The notes: generated from the sequence alone by a model not told the origin. Shown: positions 8,186 through 19,506, counted from the stretch's first letter. The stretch is 28,504 nt of DNA from Purshia tridentata (GCA_003254885.1 QANT01000201.1:1-28504); one strand, 5' to 3'. Numbers and translations are program-made.

Positions 8186-10689
8186 ATGGCCGGAGACGAC
8201 ACCAACCAAAACAATGAAGAACCAAAGGCTAATTCATCTACTCCAGTCTATTCAGACTTAGATCATCCATACTACCTACACCAGTCAAATCATCCTGGAG
8301 CGGTCCTCGTCAAAACACCTCTTTCCACCGACAATTATAGCAATTGGAGTCGACAGATCAAGACGGCACTAAGTGCAAAAAATAAAACTGGTTTTATTGA
8401 TGGTTCTTTTGAGCCACCATCAGAGCTGATCAAACCTACTGACTTCAATCGCTGGAAAAGATGCAATGATATGGTGCTATCATGGATCACCAATTCATTA
8501 GAACCTGAGATTGCGAACAGCGTCATCTACACCGATTCAGCGCACGAACTCTGGATTGATCTGGAAGAAAGATTCTCGAGCATTAACGCACCCCGAATCT
8601 TTCAAATAGAGAGAGAGATTGCTACCTTAACACAAGGTCAGATGTCCATAACCTCCTATTATACAAAACTCAAGGGATATTGGGACGAACTGTCATTCCA
8701 CAATAAGATCGACTTATGTCCATCTGGAAAATCTTGTGGTGCGACGAAATCGGTCATAGATCGTGAAGAACAGCGCCATTTAATACAACTTTTGATGGGA
8801 CTCAATGAATCCTATGCCGGCACTCGAAGCAACATTTTACTCATGATGCCATTGCCTAGTACTCGGAAAGCCTACAGTCTCCTTCTCCAATATGAAAAGC
8901 AGCGCCAAGTTGCTATTGTTTCCACTGGCACCAGCGAAAGTATGGCCATGCTTAGTGTTTCCAATAACAACAGCAGGAGGACCCATCCTACAAGATCACC
9001 ATCTCCATACCAATCCTCTTTTTCCAGTAACAATAGCAGCACAACACGCAACAATCAACGAGAATCCAAACACTGTATTTACTGTGATGGTAACACGCAC
9101 AATGTGGACAATTGTTATTTCCTCAAAGGCTTTCCTCCTGGACACAAGTGGCATGATCGAAAGCCACCTTTGCCTCCACCACAATCTGATGGCAGTAATC
9201 GTACATCTCAAGGGAGAACCAATCAGTCCAACCATTCTAGTTCTCGCCATCAGTCCTTTGTTCACAATATCCAAGTCTCTGAGCCGCCCACCCATCACCT
9301 TCAGTCCATAGCGCCTCATCTTTCTCTTGACCAGTGTAAGAAAATTATGGATGCTATTTGTAATGAGGAAATGAATCCAACCCAAGCACATTTTGCAGGT
9401 CTGAATTCTCCTTCTTGTTTTAGTTTTCACGTTCAAAAATGCTCACCGAATGTCTGGATCATAGATAGTGGCGCTACCGACCATATCACACATTCTTCTA
9501 ATTTTTTTACCACTCGTTCACACACTTCTCTTCCACCAGTCAGCTTGCCCACTGGGGACATAGCACCAATTACTTCACTAGGCACAATACAATTTAATGA
9601 TTTATTCCGCCTTACTGATGTTCTCTGTGCCCCTTCCTTTAATGTCAATCTCCTATCTGTCCCACGCCTTACTGAATCTCTAAATTGTTCTGTCTGCTTT
9701 TTCCCCACTTTTTGTTCTATACAGGACTTGCGCACGCAGAAGATGATTGGTATGGGTAGACGACATGGGAACTTATATTACTTTGATCCAGACCATCTCG
9801 CCCCACATCTTCGCTCTGCTTCCACCTATCACGTGTCCGTCCAAAATAATGTGTGGCATCTTCGATTAGGACATCCCTCTGATGCTAAACTCCATTTATT
9901 ATCCAAGCAATTTTCTGATATTTCCCTTCCTAAACATTTTTGTGATTTTTGTCCATTAGCTAAGCAAACCAGATTGCCTTTTCCTTCAGGATCAATAAAG
10001 AGCACTGCACCCTTTGATTTAATTCACTGTGACATTTGGGGACCTCACAAAGTTGCATCTCATTCCGGTGCAAAATATTTTTTAACCATTGTTGATGATT
10101 ACTCCCGCACTACATGGGTTTATTTGATGAAACTAAAATCTGAGACACAAAATTTGCTTAAATCTTTCTTTTCTTTTGTGTCCACACAATTTACCACCAA
10201 CATCAAAGCCATACGTGCTGATAATGGGGGGGAGTTTGCCTCTTTACAACCTTTTTTTTCTGCTCATGGTGTCATCTACCAACACACTTGTACTTACACA
10301 CCCCAACAAAATGGGGTCGTTGAAAGAAAACATAGGCATCTCCTTGAAATGGCCCGTGCCCTTAGATTACATGCTAATCTTCCTTTGTCATTTTGGGGTG
10401 ACTGTGTCCTCACTGCCGCTTATCTTATCAATCGTCTTTCTACACCCGTCTTAACAGACAAAACACCCTATGAAATTCTTTTTGGCCGGCCTCCTACCTA
10501 TCATCATCTTCGTGTGTTTGGTTGCTTCTGCTATGCTACTAATCTCCAACCCACACATAAATTTGATAATCGAGCTCATAAATGTGTTTTTTTGGGCTAT
10601 CCTTTTGGCCAAAAGGCCTATCGTTTATATGATCTTGCAACCCGCAAGTTTCTAGTCAGTCGCGATGTGGTTTTTCACGAAACCATATT
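8186..10689 (+). CDS. Copia gag-protease-integrase part of the polyprotein
   Basis: The first ATG after the primer-binding site is at 8186 (ACCATGG context). Gag (from about 8300) has the DNYSNWSRQIKTAL motif typical of copia gag, then a CX2CX4HX4C zinc knuckle at 9068-9120 (CIYCDGNTHNVDNC). The protease active site WIIDSGATDHIT is near 9455-9490. Next come the integrase zinc-binding HLRLGH (about 9856) and CDFC (9941-9952), then the catalytic core with D in HCDIWGP (about 10030), D in RADNGGEF (about 10220) and E in QQNGVVERKH (about 10320). This part is fully open, about 835 codons. After IF at 10688-10690 the family reading continues one frame over. The original frame runs on as unrelated Leu/Pro/Ser-rich text to 11545, so the natural product would end in an aberrant tail without reverse transcriptase. 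Confidence 0.93.
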
Positions 10690-12720
10690 CCTTTCACCTC
10701 CCCCACTGATGTCTCTCTCCCTGTCCCCACTCATTCCCCAGCCAGCCCACCAGATCCCTCTTTCACTATCTCTCTTGACACCTATTCCAACATCCCACCA
10801 GATCCGCACCGCCCCACAACACCACCAAGCCCAACCTGCCTTTTACGCCCCCCATCTCCCAACCCATTACCCACACCACCTACCCCTCTTTTATCTCCAT
10901 TACCCGCAACGGACCCTCCCCTCTCTCCTCCTTCCTCGACACCTAATGCGTTCCCTCTCCCTCCTCCCTCACCCCCTCCCCCTCGGCGATCTGCCCGCAT
11001 TCCACAACCCACTGTTCTTCTCAAAGACTTCCACTGCAACCATACAATGTCTACTACTCATGTCGATTCTTCTTCTGCATTTCCACGGGGTAAGGGTTCT
11101 CGCTATCCACTTTCTCATTTTCTCTCTTATAACAAATTATCTTCCACTCACCATTCTTTTGTTGCAGCTCTTTCCAAAATTATTGAGCCCACTACCTATG
11201 CCCAGGCTTCCACTGATCCTCTTTGGTGTGAAGCTATGGCAAAGGAAATTTAGGCACTTGAACAAAATAAGACTTGGATTCTCACCTCTTTACCTGCAGG
11301 CAAGCGACCCATTGGTTGTAAATGGGTGTTCAAAGTCAAATACAACTCTGATGGCACTATTGAACGGTATAAAGCCCGACTTGTTGCCAAGGGCTATACC
11401 CAACAGGCGGGACTTGACTACACTGAGACTTTTTCTCCTACTGCAAAGCTTGTTACCTTCCGCTGCCTCCTCGCCATCGCTGCTGCTCGTGATTGGACTC
11501 TCCATCAACTTGATGTGCACAATTCTTTCCTCCATGGCGACTTAGATGAAGAGGTTTACATGGTTCTTCCTCCCGGTTTTGACCGACAAGGGGGGAAAAT
11601 GGTATGTCGGTTACAAAAGTCACTCTATGGATTAAAACAAGCAAGTCGCAATTGGTTTGCCAAACTTACTGCTGCCCTCCGAGAAGCTGGATTTATACAA
11701 TCAATGGCAGATTATTCTTTGTTTACAAGGTCCAACAAATATTCCTTTACTGTTATTTTGGTTTACATTGATGATATTGTGATTACAGGAAACAATCCTC
11801 AAGTCATTCAATCCGTCAAAGACTTTCTCCATCGTCGTTTTCGCATCAAAGATTTGGGGCTCTTGAAATATTTTTTGGGCATAGAAGTGGCACGATCGAG
11901 AAGAGGCATATTTATTTCACAACGTAAATATGCACTTGAATTACTTGATGACGCTGGTTTGTTGGGAGCACGTCCTTCATCCTTTCCCATGGAACAAACA
12001 CTGAGACTCAAGCCTGAAGAGGGAAAATTGCTACATGATCCTACTAGATATCGTCGCCTGGTAGGGCGTCTCATATACCTTACTGTGACCAGGCCAGACA
12101 TAAGTTTTGCTGTCCACGTGCTTAGTCGTTACATACATGAGCCACACCAACCACACCTTGATGCTGCCTTGCGAGTGTTGCGCTATATTAAAAATTCACC
12201 TGGACAAGCTATTTTCTTTCCAACCCAAAACACTCTTAAACTCAAAGCTTTTTGTGACTCGGATTGGGCTACTTGTCCTATCACAAGACGTTTTGTGACG
12301 GGTTATTGTACCTTCATTGGCAACTCCTTGATCTCATGGAAGACAAGGAAACAAAACACCGTTTCAAGATCATCAGCCGAAGCAGAGTATCGGGCCATGG
12401 CAAATGTTTGTTGTGAGCTGAAGTGGCTTAGATACATTCTCAAAGACTTGCAAGTTCCACATTCTGAACCTGCAGCACTTCATTGTGACAATCAATCGGC
12501 TTTACATATTGCTAGGAATCCTGTTTTCCATGAGAGAACAAAACATATTGAACTCGATTGTCACCTAGTGCGACAACATCTCATCTCTGGTTTAATTTCC
12601 ACAATATACATGCCAACAAGGATGCAGCTGGCAGACTTATTTACAAAACCACTCGGCAAGACACCCTTTGTTTTTCTACTTGGCAAGTTGGGAGTATATG
12701 ATATACACTCTCCAACTTAA
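10690..12720 (+). pseudogene. Copia reverse transcriptase-RNase H part, cut off by frameshift and stop
   Basis: From 10690 the polyprotein continues in a different frame: a Pro/Ser/Thr-rich linker, then RRSARIPQPTVLLKDF, then TYAQASTDPLWCEAMAKEI. A TAG at 11251-11253 then interrupts the conserved motif that precedes ALEQNKTW. Beyond it the frame is open to 12720, with an internal Met at 11326. Reverse transcriptase motifs are visible: [40 protein letters not shown] (family usually VNNAFLHG) and catalytic YIDDIVITG at 11764-11790. RNase H shows [32 protein letters not shown] and [10 protein letters not shown]. The catalytic residues are intact, so loss of function comes from one missing base near 10688 and one nonsense change, both recent-looking. 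It could still spread only with enzymes supplied by relatives. Confidence 0.9.
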
Positions 12721-12727
12721 GGAGGCG
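12718..12727 (+). other. Polypurine tract
   Basis: The sequence TAAGGAGGCG lies directly before the 3' LTR and overlaps the TAA stop of the pol frame (12718-12720). It is the expected site of plus-strand priming, rather short and interrupted by one C. Confidence 0.7.
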
Positions 12728-12948
12728 TGTCAAGATATTTGTCCATGATCTGCTGCATAAATATTGTAATAGACTCTGTAATAGATTTTTGCTTATTCTA
12801 GAAGATAGCATAGCAATAGTTTAGGAAGCTTATTTGGTAAATAGCCTAACTTTAGGATCTCGATTGTTGTATCATCCCTATATAGGGAGACCTCTGTATC
12901 ATTCTTGAATATATCAGTAATTCTATTTTCCCACACACAAACTTTACA
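12728..12948 (+). repeat. 3' LTR of the copia element
   Basis: 221 bp, same ends as the 5' LTR, one substitution (G at 12896). Confidence 0.97.
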
Positions 12949-12953
12949 GGTTT
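12949..12953. repeat. Target-site duplication of copia, right
   Basis: GGTTT, identical to 7905-7909. Confidence 0.95.
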
Positions 12954-14102
12954 CGCTTGATGGTATACTGGTTTGGCTTTTCTGAAGACCTTTTCTTAGT
13001 CTTAGTCTTGTATAAACTTCAGCTTTTCGGCCTTTATATGGGATGATGAATTTTGAACTTTATTTATTCGGTGGCTACCACATTGCTTCATAATATTTCT
13101 TTAAGTACCTTCCACTGATTGTATTTTTCTTGATCTTTCCTTCCACATGTTTCAAAAGATGAGTTTCTTTACCCAAGACTATGTGAATAATATGTGTATA
13201 CAAGGTCCTTGCCAGTTAGGCCTTCATTTCCCAAAACTCTAGGATTGTTCTTTAGCATTCTCTTAATTGTATTCTTCAAGATCTTATTGCTAGACTGACG
13301 CAGCAAAAGCTAGGGATTCAACCAAAAACCCTAAAACACACACACTTTGGAATCCACCAAAGAATTTGAGAGAAATCTCTCGTTTTCTGATTTATAAAAT
13401 AGAATGATGATTCCCAAAAGCTCAAAGTTGGCTTAAATAGGTTCTACAAGCCCTAACTTGACTCGGAATGCAAAAATAAAATAATAAAATTCGGCTGAAA
13501 CTTAAAAGCCCATTTTGAGGCTCGAAACGACCCCGAAAGCCCAAAAAGGCCTATGCATCACAGCTTTGCTGTGAGTTGGATTCGTGGTGCGATTCCCTTC
13601 GATTTGGTATGTAAATCGCCTATATTCAGGCTCAAGAGCAAAGTCTAGTAGAAATAATTTCCCTCTTTTTTGACGTTTAAGTCCTTCCTCAAATTGGAAC
13701 GCTAAACGCTCTACATCATAGACTAGAATTGATCAATGGATTGGGAACAATAAGGCGTTGAGTAATGCAAATCAAAGGTGAGCAAGGAGTGTATGAAAAA
13801 TGTTGATGGTGGTTGGTGGTTGGTGAAGGTAATCAAGATATGATTTGAAGACTCCTATCTATTTCTAGCAACGAAATCCTCTAATTTAAGAAAGATGTAA
13901 ATTTTGCAGATAAGAATCCATATGGAGATTAATTACTTGCTATGTAAAGTAAATACTGTGATCGGTGTATACAACTCCTTCTTGGTACATACAAAAGAAA
14001 AGAGAAATTACAAAATGAAAGAAATAGAGTACATATACGAGAAGTCTAGTGAGAATTTGGGATTGGAAACCAAAAATTGTGGTCTTTGAGAGTTTTGCTC
14101 TT
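12954..14102. other. Intergenic to laccase; old repeat-like sequence, no gene
   Basis: The start (to about 12995) continues the split degraded frame. The stretch from about 13290 to 13720 (GACGCAGCAAAAGCTAGGGATTCAACC, AAACCCTAAAACACACACAC, GGCTCGAAACGACCCCGAAAGCCC) looks like a dispersed repeat in minus orientation, but I cannot place its ends or class. No open frame with family features was found. A clear laccase TATA box was not found. Confidence 0.35.
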
Positions 14103-17100
14103 ATGGTTAATGGCATAGGGTTTTTTATTTTTTTTATTTTTCATATTATAGATGCTGCAAGTGGGAAAATCCATCACCATAAGTTTGTGGTCTCTCTCTC
14201 TTTCTCTCTCTCTCATATATATATATAATTATGTATATCATGTGTGTAATTTAATATATTAATTTTGTTGTTGTAGGTGAAGTCATCTTCTTATACTCGA
14301 CTATGTAGTACGAAAGACATCTTGACTGTGAATGGGAGATTCCCAGGGCCAACTTTGGAAGCTCATAGAGGAGATAAAATGGTTATTAATGTCTATAATA
14401 ATGCAAATTACAATATCACTTTTCATTGGTGCGTGGCTTCTTGCGTTGCCTTTGTAGTATAGTATTTTCCATGATGTTCTCCATCTATTACATGATTAAT
14501 TAGGTTTATGTCCGTTTAATTAGGGATATATTATTTTGCGAGAGTAATATATAGAGAGAATTATAGCTATGCTCCTCAGACTTTACTTCGAGTGTCACTT
14601 TGGTCTATCAACTTGTTTTTGGAATTCTCTAGTCCACAAACTTTCCCTTATGTATCATTAGTCCATTACATTAATTTCATCTTTTTTCATTACATATATC
14701 ACGTTGGAAAAAAAAGAGAGGGGATGGGTTACTGTTTTGATATTTCAAAAGTGATTCACATACTTGGTACGTGACGAAACTAAATTAACGGAAAAAGTGA
14801 ATGAAATTGACGCAATAGATTCAAGTGATACAAAAGTGAAAGTTCGCAGACTATAGAATTGAAAAATTAAGTTCTTGGACCAAAGTGATTGGTACTAAAG
14901 ATAAATTTGAGGATCATAGTTGTCATTTGCTCTAATATATATGTATGTTGGAAAAATTTATATTTTAGTTATTTGCAGGCATGGAGTTAGACAAGAACGG
15001 AATCCATGGTCAGACGGACCTGAATATATCACACAATGCCCTATTCAGCCAGGAGACAAGTATGCTTACAAAATTGAGTTGACTAGAGAAGAAGGAACAA
15101 TCTGGTGGCATGCACATAGTGGGTGGGCAAGAGCAACAATTCATGGAGCAATTTTTATTTATCCAAAGCCTGGATCTGCTTATCCGTTTCCTAAACCTTA
15201 TGCAGAGGTCCCAATTATACTAGGTACTTTTTTTGTAAGAATAATAGCTACATACCTTCTGTATGAGTGCTTCTCTCTTACGTAAGTAGGATGCAGGTTG
15301 GGTGCGGGAAACTCACCATGTACAGCCGCAAAATTTCATAATGTTTATGGAATTGTGCAACTGTGCGCATGGTGGGTTTTCTGCACCTAGCCCGAATACA
15401 CCTTCCGCATGGGTCAAAATCCCCTTAAGAATTACTTAAGTTATTAATGTTAACTATCAATTTACTGTACAACGTATTTTAAAAATGCGTTTTATAATCC
15501 CTTGGAATTAGCTCAAGTGGTGAGGGTGTGTGGAGTAATAGATTAGGATTAAGATATGTCCAAGCTTTGATATTCTCTAATGTAAAAAAATAAAAGAGAC
15601 TTTATTTAAGAGTTTAAGGGAAAAAAATGAAGTACATAAAACTTTAGATTGTGAATGATTTTTTTTAAGCTTCCATTTGAAATTTAATTGAGATTTTAAA
15701 TACAATGATTCTAGTAAGTTTTACATTAAATTTTTTCTTCTATATCAATTAAATTTTAATAATTTGTATTAATTTGTTTGGAAACAAATTAAATAAAAGA
15801 AAAGTATGGATTTGAATTTTGAATTGGTTCATTGTAGGTAGTCATTTCAGATTTGTAATATTACATTGCATATATATACGCCGTACGTGAAATTTAAATA
15901 AGTACATTGTATTTAATAGTTTTATGATTATTCTAAACGAACTTTTTATTTTGGGTTGGAATTTCAAATCAATAACACCAATGTTGTTGTTGTATATATG
16001 TAGGTGAGTGGTGGAAGAAAGATGTAATGGAGATACCAAGAAATGCAAATATAACAGGAGGAGAACCTTTACTGTCAGATGCATATACCATAAATGGGCA
16101 ACCTGGCCATCTATATCCGTGCTCCAAGAAAGGTATATTATTATATATCAAAACTGATAGCTAGTGAATGAATCTCTCAAAGAAATATAAATTTGAGATA
16201 TTTATAAATTCTAAGTTACCTTTTATATATATATATATAAACTTATTTACATATTTACTCGCTAAAATTATAATTTTGTCTCACTTCAATCCTTTAAGGT
16301 TTATTGACTCAATTTACACCGTAAGTTTTATTTGTGTCTCACATAACCCGAAATTGTCAAGTCTGTTTGAATTGCTGACGTAGCGTTTACGTGGTAAGGG
16401 GTAAATTGACAATGGAATTAATGGACTTGACGGTTTCGGGGCATATGAGACATGAGAGAAACTTAAAGGAGGTAAATTTTGACAATAAATTTCAAGGAGG
16501 TAAAGTTAGATGAATAAATGTGCAAATAAGCCATATATACACAGCTTGATAGACCTAGTATTGTACATCATCTTTATTAATATTAATTAATGTTATAGGG
16601 ACTTTTGAAATGGTATTGGAGCATGGAAAAACCTATCTTCTTCGGATAATCAGTGCAGTAATGGATGAAGAGCTTTTCTTTGGCATAGCACACCACAAAA
16701 TGATATTAGTGGGAAAGGATGGATGCTACACAAAACAAATTGAAACATCTTACATAATGATAACCCCTGGCCAATCCATGGACGTTTTATTACAAGCAAA
16801 CCAACCTCCTAGCCCTAGTCTCTATATCATGGCTGCAAGACCATATTCCAGTGCTGTAGGAGCTGGTTTCGATAAAACCATGACAACAGCTATTGTCAAG
16901 TATCGTAGCTCATACCATCATTATCATCATTCACCATTCATAAACCCTTACTATTATTTTCCAAATCTTCCCCCTTATAACAGAACACAAGCATCAAATG
17001 ACTTCACCAAGCAAATTAGGAGCTTGGCTACAAAAGATCATCCAACCAGAGTCCCACTACAAGTAACAACCCACTTGTTCTTCACCATTTCAGTAAACCT

Positions 17101-18144
17101 TCTTAATTGTAGTACTAATAAACCATGCAAGGGTCCATTTGGGAGAAGATTTGCTGCAAGTGTGAACAACATAAGCTTTGTGGCACCACCAATTGATATA
17201 CTTGGAGCTTACTATTATAAAATCCCAGGAGTTTTTAGAAATGATTTTCCAAAAGACCCACCTAAGAAATTTAATTATACTGGTGATGATCTTCCTGAAA
17301 ATTTTTTGACACCTACCTATGGCACAAAGGTGATGGTTTTGGAGTACAATGCAAGTGTTGAGTTGGTTTTGCAGGGAACCAATGTGTTAGCAAGTGATAA
17401 CCATCCTGTGCATTTACATGGGTATAGCTTTTATGTGGTTGGCTGGGGAATTGGAAATTTCGACCCCATCAAGGACCCTTTAAGCTACAATCTTGTTGAT
17501 CCTCCTGAGGAGACTACAGTTGGAGTTCCTAAGAACGGTTGGGTTGCTATCAGATTTAGAGCAGATAATCCAGGTAATTTTTTAACATTTCCTTAAATTA
17601 TCTTGCATGGATCCCTTCACATAAATATATAGATCTAAATTAAAAGAACCATTTGCTTTTAAGTTTATCAATTAGCATATATTGTAACTTTTTTTAGTTG
17701 GCGACATTAACTAGAATTATTAGTGTCTTATACATGTTCATAAGATTTACTTATAAATTTGAATATTTGACAAAGTGGGGGATTTTAAAGGTTGAATAGA
17801 ATAATGTTCTTTCAAGTTCTTCATTTCTCCTATATTTACATTCCATTAAAATAAGAACTAAATTAATATTTCTAAAGTAAAATCTAAATCCCGTATTTTC
17901 AATGATCTGTACATCTTTTATTTCTGTCATCATCTTCATATATATGTACATTTTGGTTATTATTTGGTTTCCAAAATTTTCTAAATGTAGTTATGATGCA
18001 TATACAGGTGTCTGGTTGATGCATTGTCACATAGAGCGCCATCAAATGTGGGGAATGAGTATGGTATTCCTAGTAAAAAATGGTGTTCGTCCTCAAAATA
18101 AAATTTTTCCACCTCCTAAGGATTTGCCCACTTGCTTAGGGTAA
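14103..18144 (+). CDS. Laccase (multicopper oxidase), six exons
   Basis: Exons: 14103-14189, 14277-14428, 14979-15223, 16004-16132, 16599-17573, 18008-18144. All phases agree; the sum is 1725 nt, 574 residues. Exons 2-4 (152, 245, 129 bp) have the sizes typical of plant laccases. The start at 14103 opens a signal peptide ([18 protein letters not shown], secretion to the cell wall), followed by [10 protein letters not shown]. Copper motifs: HWHGVRQ (79-85) with [11 protein letters not shown] (92-102), GTIWWHAHS (119-127), HPVHLHG (473-479), and [12 protein letters not shown] (535-546) with Met as likely axial position of the type-1 copper. Laccases oxidise phenolics with O2 and act in lignin or flavonoid polymerisation. 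[16 protein letters not shown] suggests the LAC14/15 group. Odd points: a His/Tyr-rich stretch at about 308-327, a weak GTCTCT first donor, and GW in VVGWGIGN where GY is usual. It looks intact. A possible AATAAA is at 18234-18239. Confidence 0.93.
14190..14276 (+). other. Laccase intron 1 with CT and TA microsatellites
   Basis: An 87-bp intron begins GTCTCTCTCT, an unusual donor beyond the GT, and ends TTGTTGTTGTAG. It includes a (CT)n run and a (TA)n run. The donor could instead be GTGGTC at 14187, which would drop one Val; the family's FVV sequence favours 14190. Confidence 0.7.
14545..14553. repeat. Target-site duplication of the intron 2 MITE, left
   Basis: TAATATATA, identical to 14933-14941. 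Confidence 0.65.
14554..14932. mobile_element. Mutator-type fold-back MITE in laccase intron 2
   Basis: The ends are long imperfect inverted repeats. The left starts GAGAGAATTATAGCTATGCT; the right, read inward on the minus strand, starts GAGCAAATGACAACTATGAT. Matching blocks continue for about 85 bp on each side (CCTCA, CACTTTGGTC, AACTT, AATTCTATAGTC/AATTCTCTAGTC, AACTTTC). Nine-base flanks TAATATATA at 14545-14553 and 14933-14941 are identical, the length expected for Mutator-like elements. The flank is AT-rich, so some chance match is possible, but it abuts the inverted repeats exactly. The right flank lies about 37 bp from the exon 3 splice site. Confidence 0.75.
14933..14941. repeat. 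Target-site duplication of the intron 2 MITE, right
   Basis: TAATATATA, identical to 14545-14553. Confidence 0.65.
15500..15600 (+). mobile_element. Possible tRNA-derived SINE piece in laccase intron 3
   Basis: TTAGCTCAAGTGGTGAGGG at about 15508 resembles an RNA polymerase III A box of tRNA-type SINEs. TGTCCAAGCTTTGAT about 50 bp later is a weak B-box match, followed by an A-rich tail (AAAAAAATAAAA near 15583). The unit is short and degenerate, so this is tentative. The rest of intron 3 (15224-16003) is AT-rich with nothing else recognised. Confidence 0.35.
16240..16531. mobile_element. Fold-back MITE in laccase intron 4
   Basis: The left arm (CTTATTTACATATTTACTCG, then TTTATTGACTCAATTTACACC, GTGTCTCACATAACCCGAAA, TTGTCAAGTC) is matched in inverted order by the right arm (GACTTGACGGTTTCGGGGCA, ATGAGACATGAGAG, GGAGGTAAATTTTGACAATAAA, CATTTATTC complement, and TGCAAATAAG at the end). 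The arms are about 110-120 bp with moderate identity, so it is older than the intron 2 element. The target duplication is obscured by flanking TA-rich sequence. Confidence 0.6.
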
Positions 18145-18799
18145 CTGATTCTTCACTGAATTTATTTATGCCATTTATGGTGCAACAACTATGAAAACAA
18201 TTTCATGTATTTTTGCGATTATGTACACCTCCAAATAAACATATATAAGTTTTTGCCATTCATTTATATATCCTATTGGTTTTCTCTTGTCAAGAAACAT
18301 TAAATCTTTATATTATTGGTTGTTTTATGTTATATGGATCAAATTACTTTTTCAACAAGCACTTTTGGAATCAAATAACTATTGGTCTAGTGTTATTTAT
18401 GCATTGTTAAAACTGAAGGGAAAGTTTATGGCTAGATACATTTATCTAAGGGTGAAATCATGGTGGAAATTTCATATTACTAAACGTTTCACTTAGCTCT
18501 TAGGATCCTAGGTTAAATGACACGTGAAAAATAAAATAGTTAAGATGAGGATTACCCCTGAAGACCAACCCCTAGGGATAAACCCAGTGGTAAGGACAAG
18601 TTGGGGAATCTGCATAGTTGGCAAGTAAAGGTGGGTATAAAAACCGTGAAGAGGAAAAACCAAACCAAGCTGGAGTTTAAAAAATGAGAAAAAACCGTGT
18701 TGACCAAAAAAAGTCAACACTGGAAAAAAAAACCAAACCAAATAGGTTCTATCTGGTTCCAGTTCCGGTTCCATGCCAAAAAAAACCAAACCAAACCGG
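18145..18799. other. Laccase 3' flank, with repeat-like sequence at its end
   Basis: A probable poly(A) signal AATAAA is at 18234-18239. Between 18548 and 18640, ACCCCTAGGGATAAACCCAGTGG and AAGGACAAGTTGGGG resemble a dispersed repeat. From 18655 to 18790 AAACCAAACC-rich sequence and CCGGTTCC/GGTTCC blocks suggest another one. No gene is seen. Confidence 0.4.
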
Positions 18800-19260
18800 A
18801 CCACACCGATATATTAATTATATTTATGTTTCATATTCTTTATATATACATATTAATTTTTATATATATTAATTAGTTTATATATAGTTTTAATTCCTAT
18901 TATAGAGTGAAAAAAAAACCCCCTTATTATAATTTATATATGTTTGTATATATGGATTTATTATAGCTTATAATTCATAGTTTATAGTTTATAATTTATA
19001 AATTATATATTTGATTCTATATACTTTATAATAGGGTATAGTTTACGATAGTTTATAGTTAATGGGTATAAGACTATAGTTTATATATTTGATAGTATAT
19101 ACTATACAGTTTATAATAATACAAGACTATAATACTATAGTTTATATATGTAACATATATAGGTATATAACATATAAAATAGGCACATATAGTATTATAG
19201 TCTTAAACTAAAGTTTATATTAGGGTTTAGGATATTTTTCATTATTTGCTTATATAAAAA
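18800..19260. repeat. AT-rich low-complexity region with degenerate TATAGTTTATA units
   Basis: About 460 bp in which TATAGTTTATA, TTTATAATTTATA, GACTATAGTTTATATAT and similar short units recur with irregular spacing. No phase-locked array is visible. It is followed at 19300-19400 by repeated AAACCCCAATTG(C/A)CAAAA text. Confidence 0.7.
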
Positions 19261-19506
19261 ATATATTATATAAATTCAAAAAACTAAACAAAACACTAAA
19301 CCAATTCATAAACAAAACCCAAGACAAACCCCAAATAAAACCCCAATTGCCAAAACCCCAAACGAAACCCCAATTGACAAAAGGCTCCAAACCCCAATCA
19401 TTTTAATGTATTTTTCCTTTCTTTTTGTATCTTCTTTCTATTTTTTTGTGCCCACCCAGTGACCCACCTCTATCTGTATACCCTCCCCTTTGGTCACAGA
19501 CATAGC

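Larger units (their letters stand above)
7910..12948 (+). mobile_element. Full-length Ty1/copia retrotransposon
   Basis: Complete 5039-bp element with identical-length LTRs (7910-8130 and 12728-12948), TG...CA ends, target duplication GGTTT at 7905-7909 and 12949-12953, a primer-binding site TGGTATCAGAGCC immediately after the 5' LTR and a purine tract before the 3' LTR. The domain order is gag, protease, integrase, reverse transcriptase, RNase H, which defines copia. The two LTRs differ at one position (8078 A, 12896 G; 220 of 221 identical), so insertion is recent. The internal frame is broken between integrase and reverse transcriptase. The short LTR and gag motif would suit the Ale or a related lineage, but that is a guess. 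Confidence 0.97.

Noticed and set aside
11326..12720. Separate gene for reverse transcriptase starting at the Met at 11326
   Set aside because: That Met lies inside the reverse transcriptase domain. The upstream part of the domain is readable before the stop, so it is a broken polyprotein and not an independent gene.
15508..15560. tRNA gene
   Set aside because: Only A-box-like text and a poor B box; no cloverleaf can be drawn. Better seen as a possible SINE relic.
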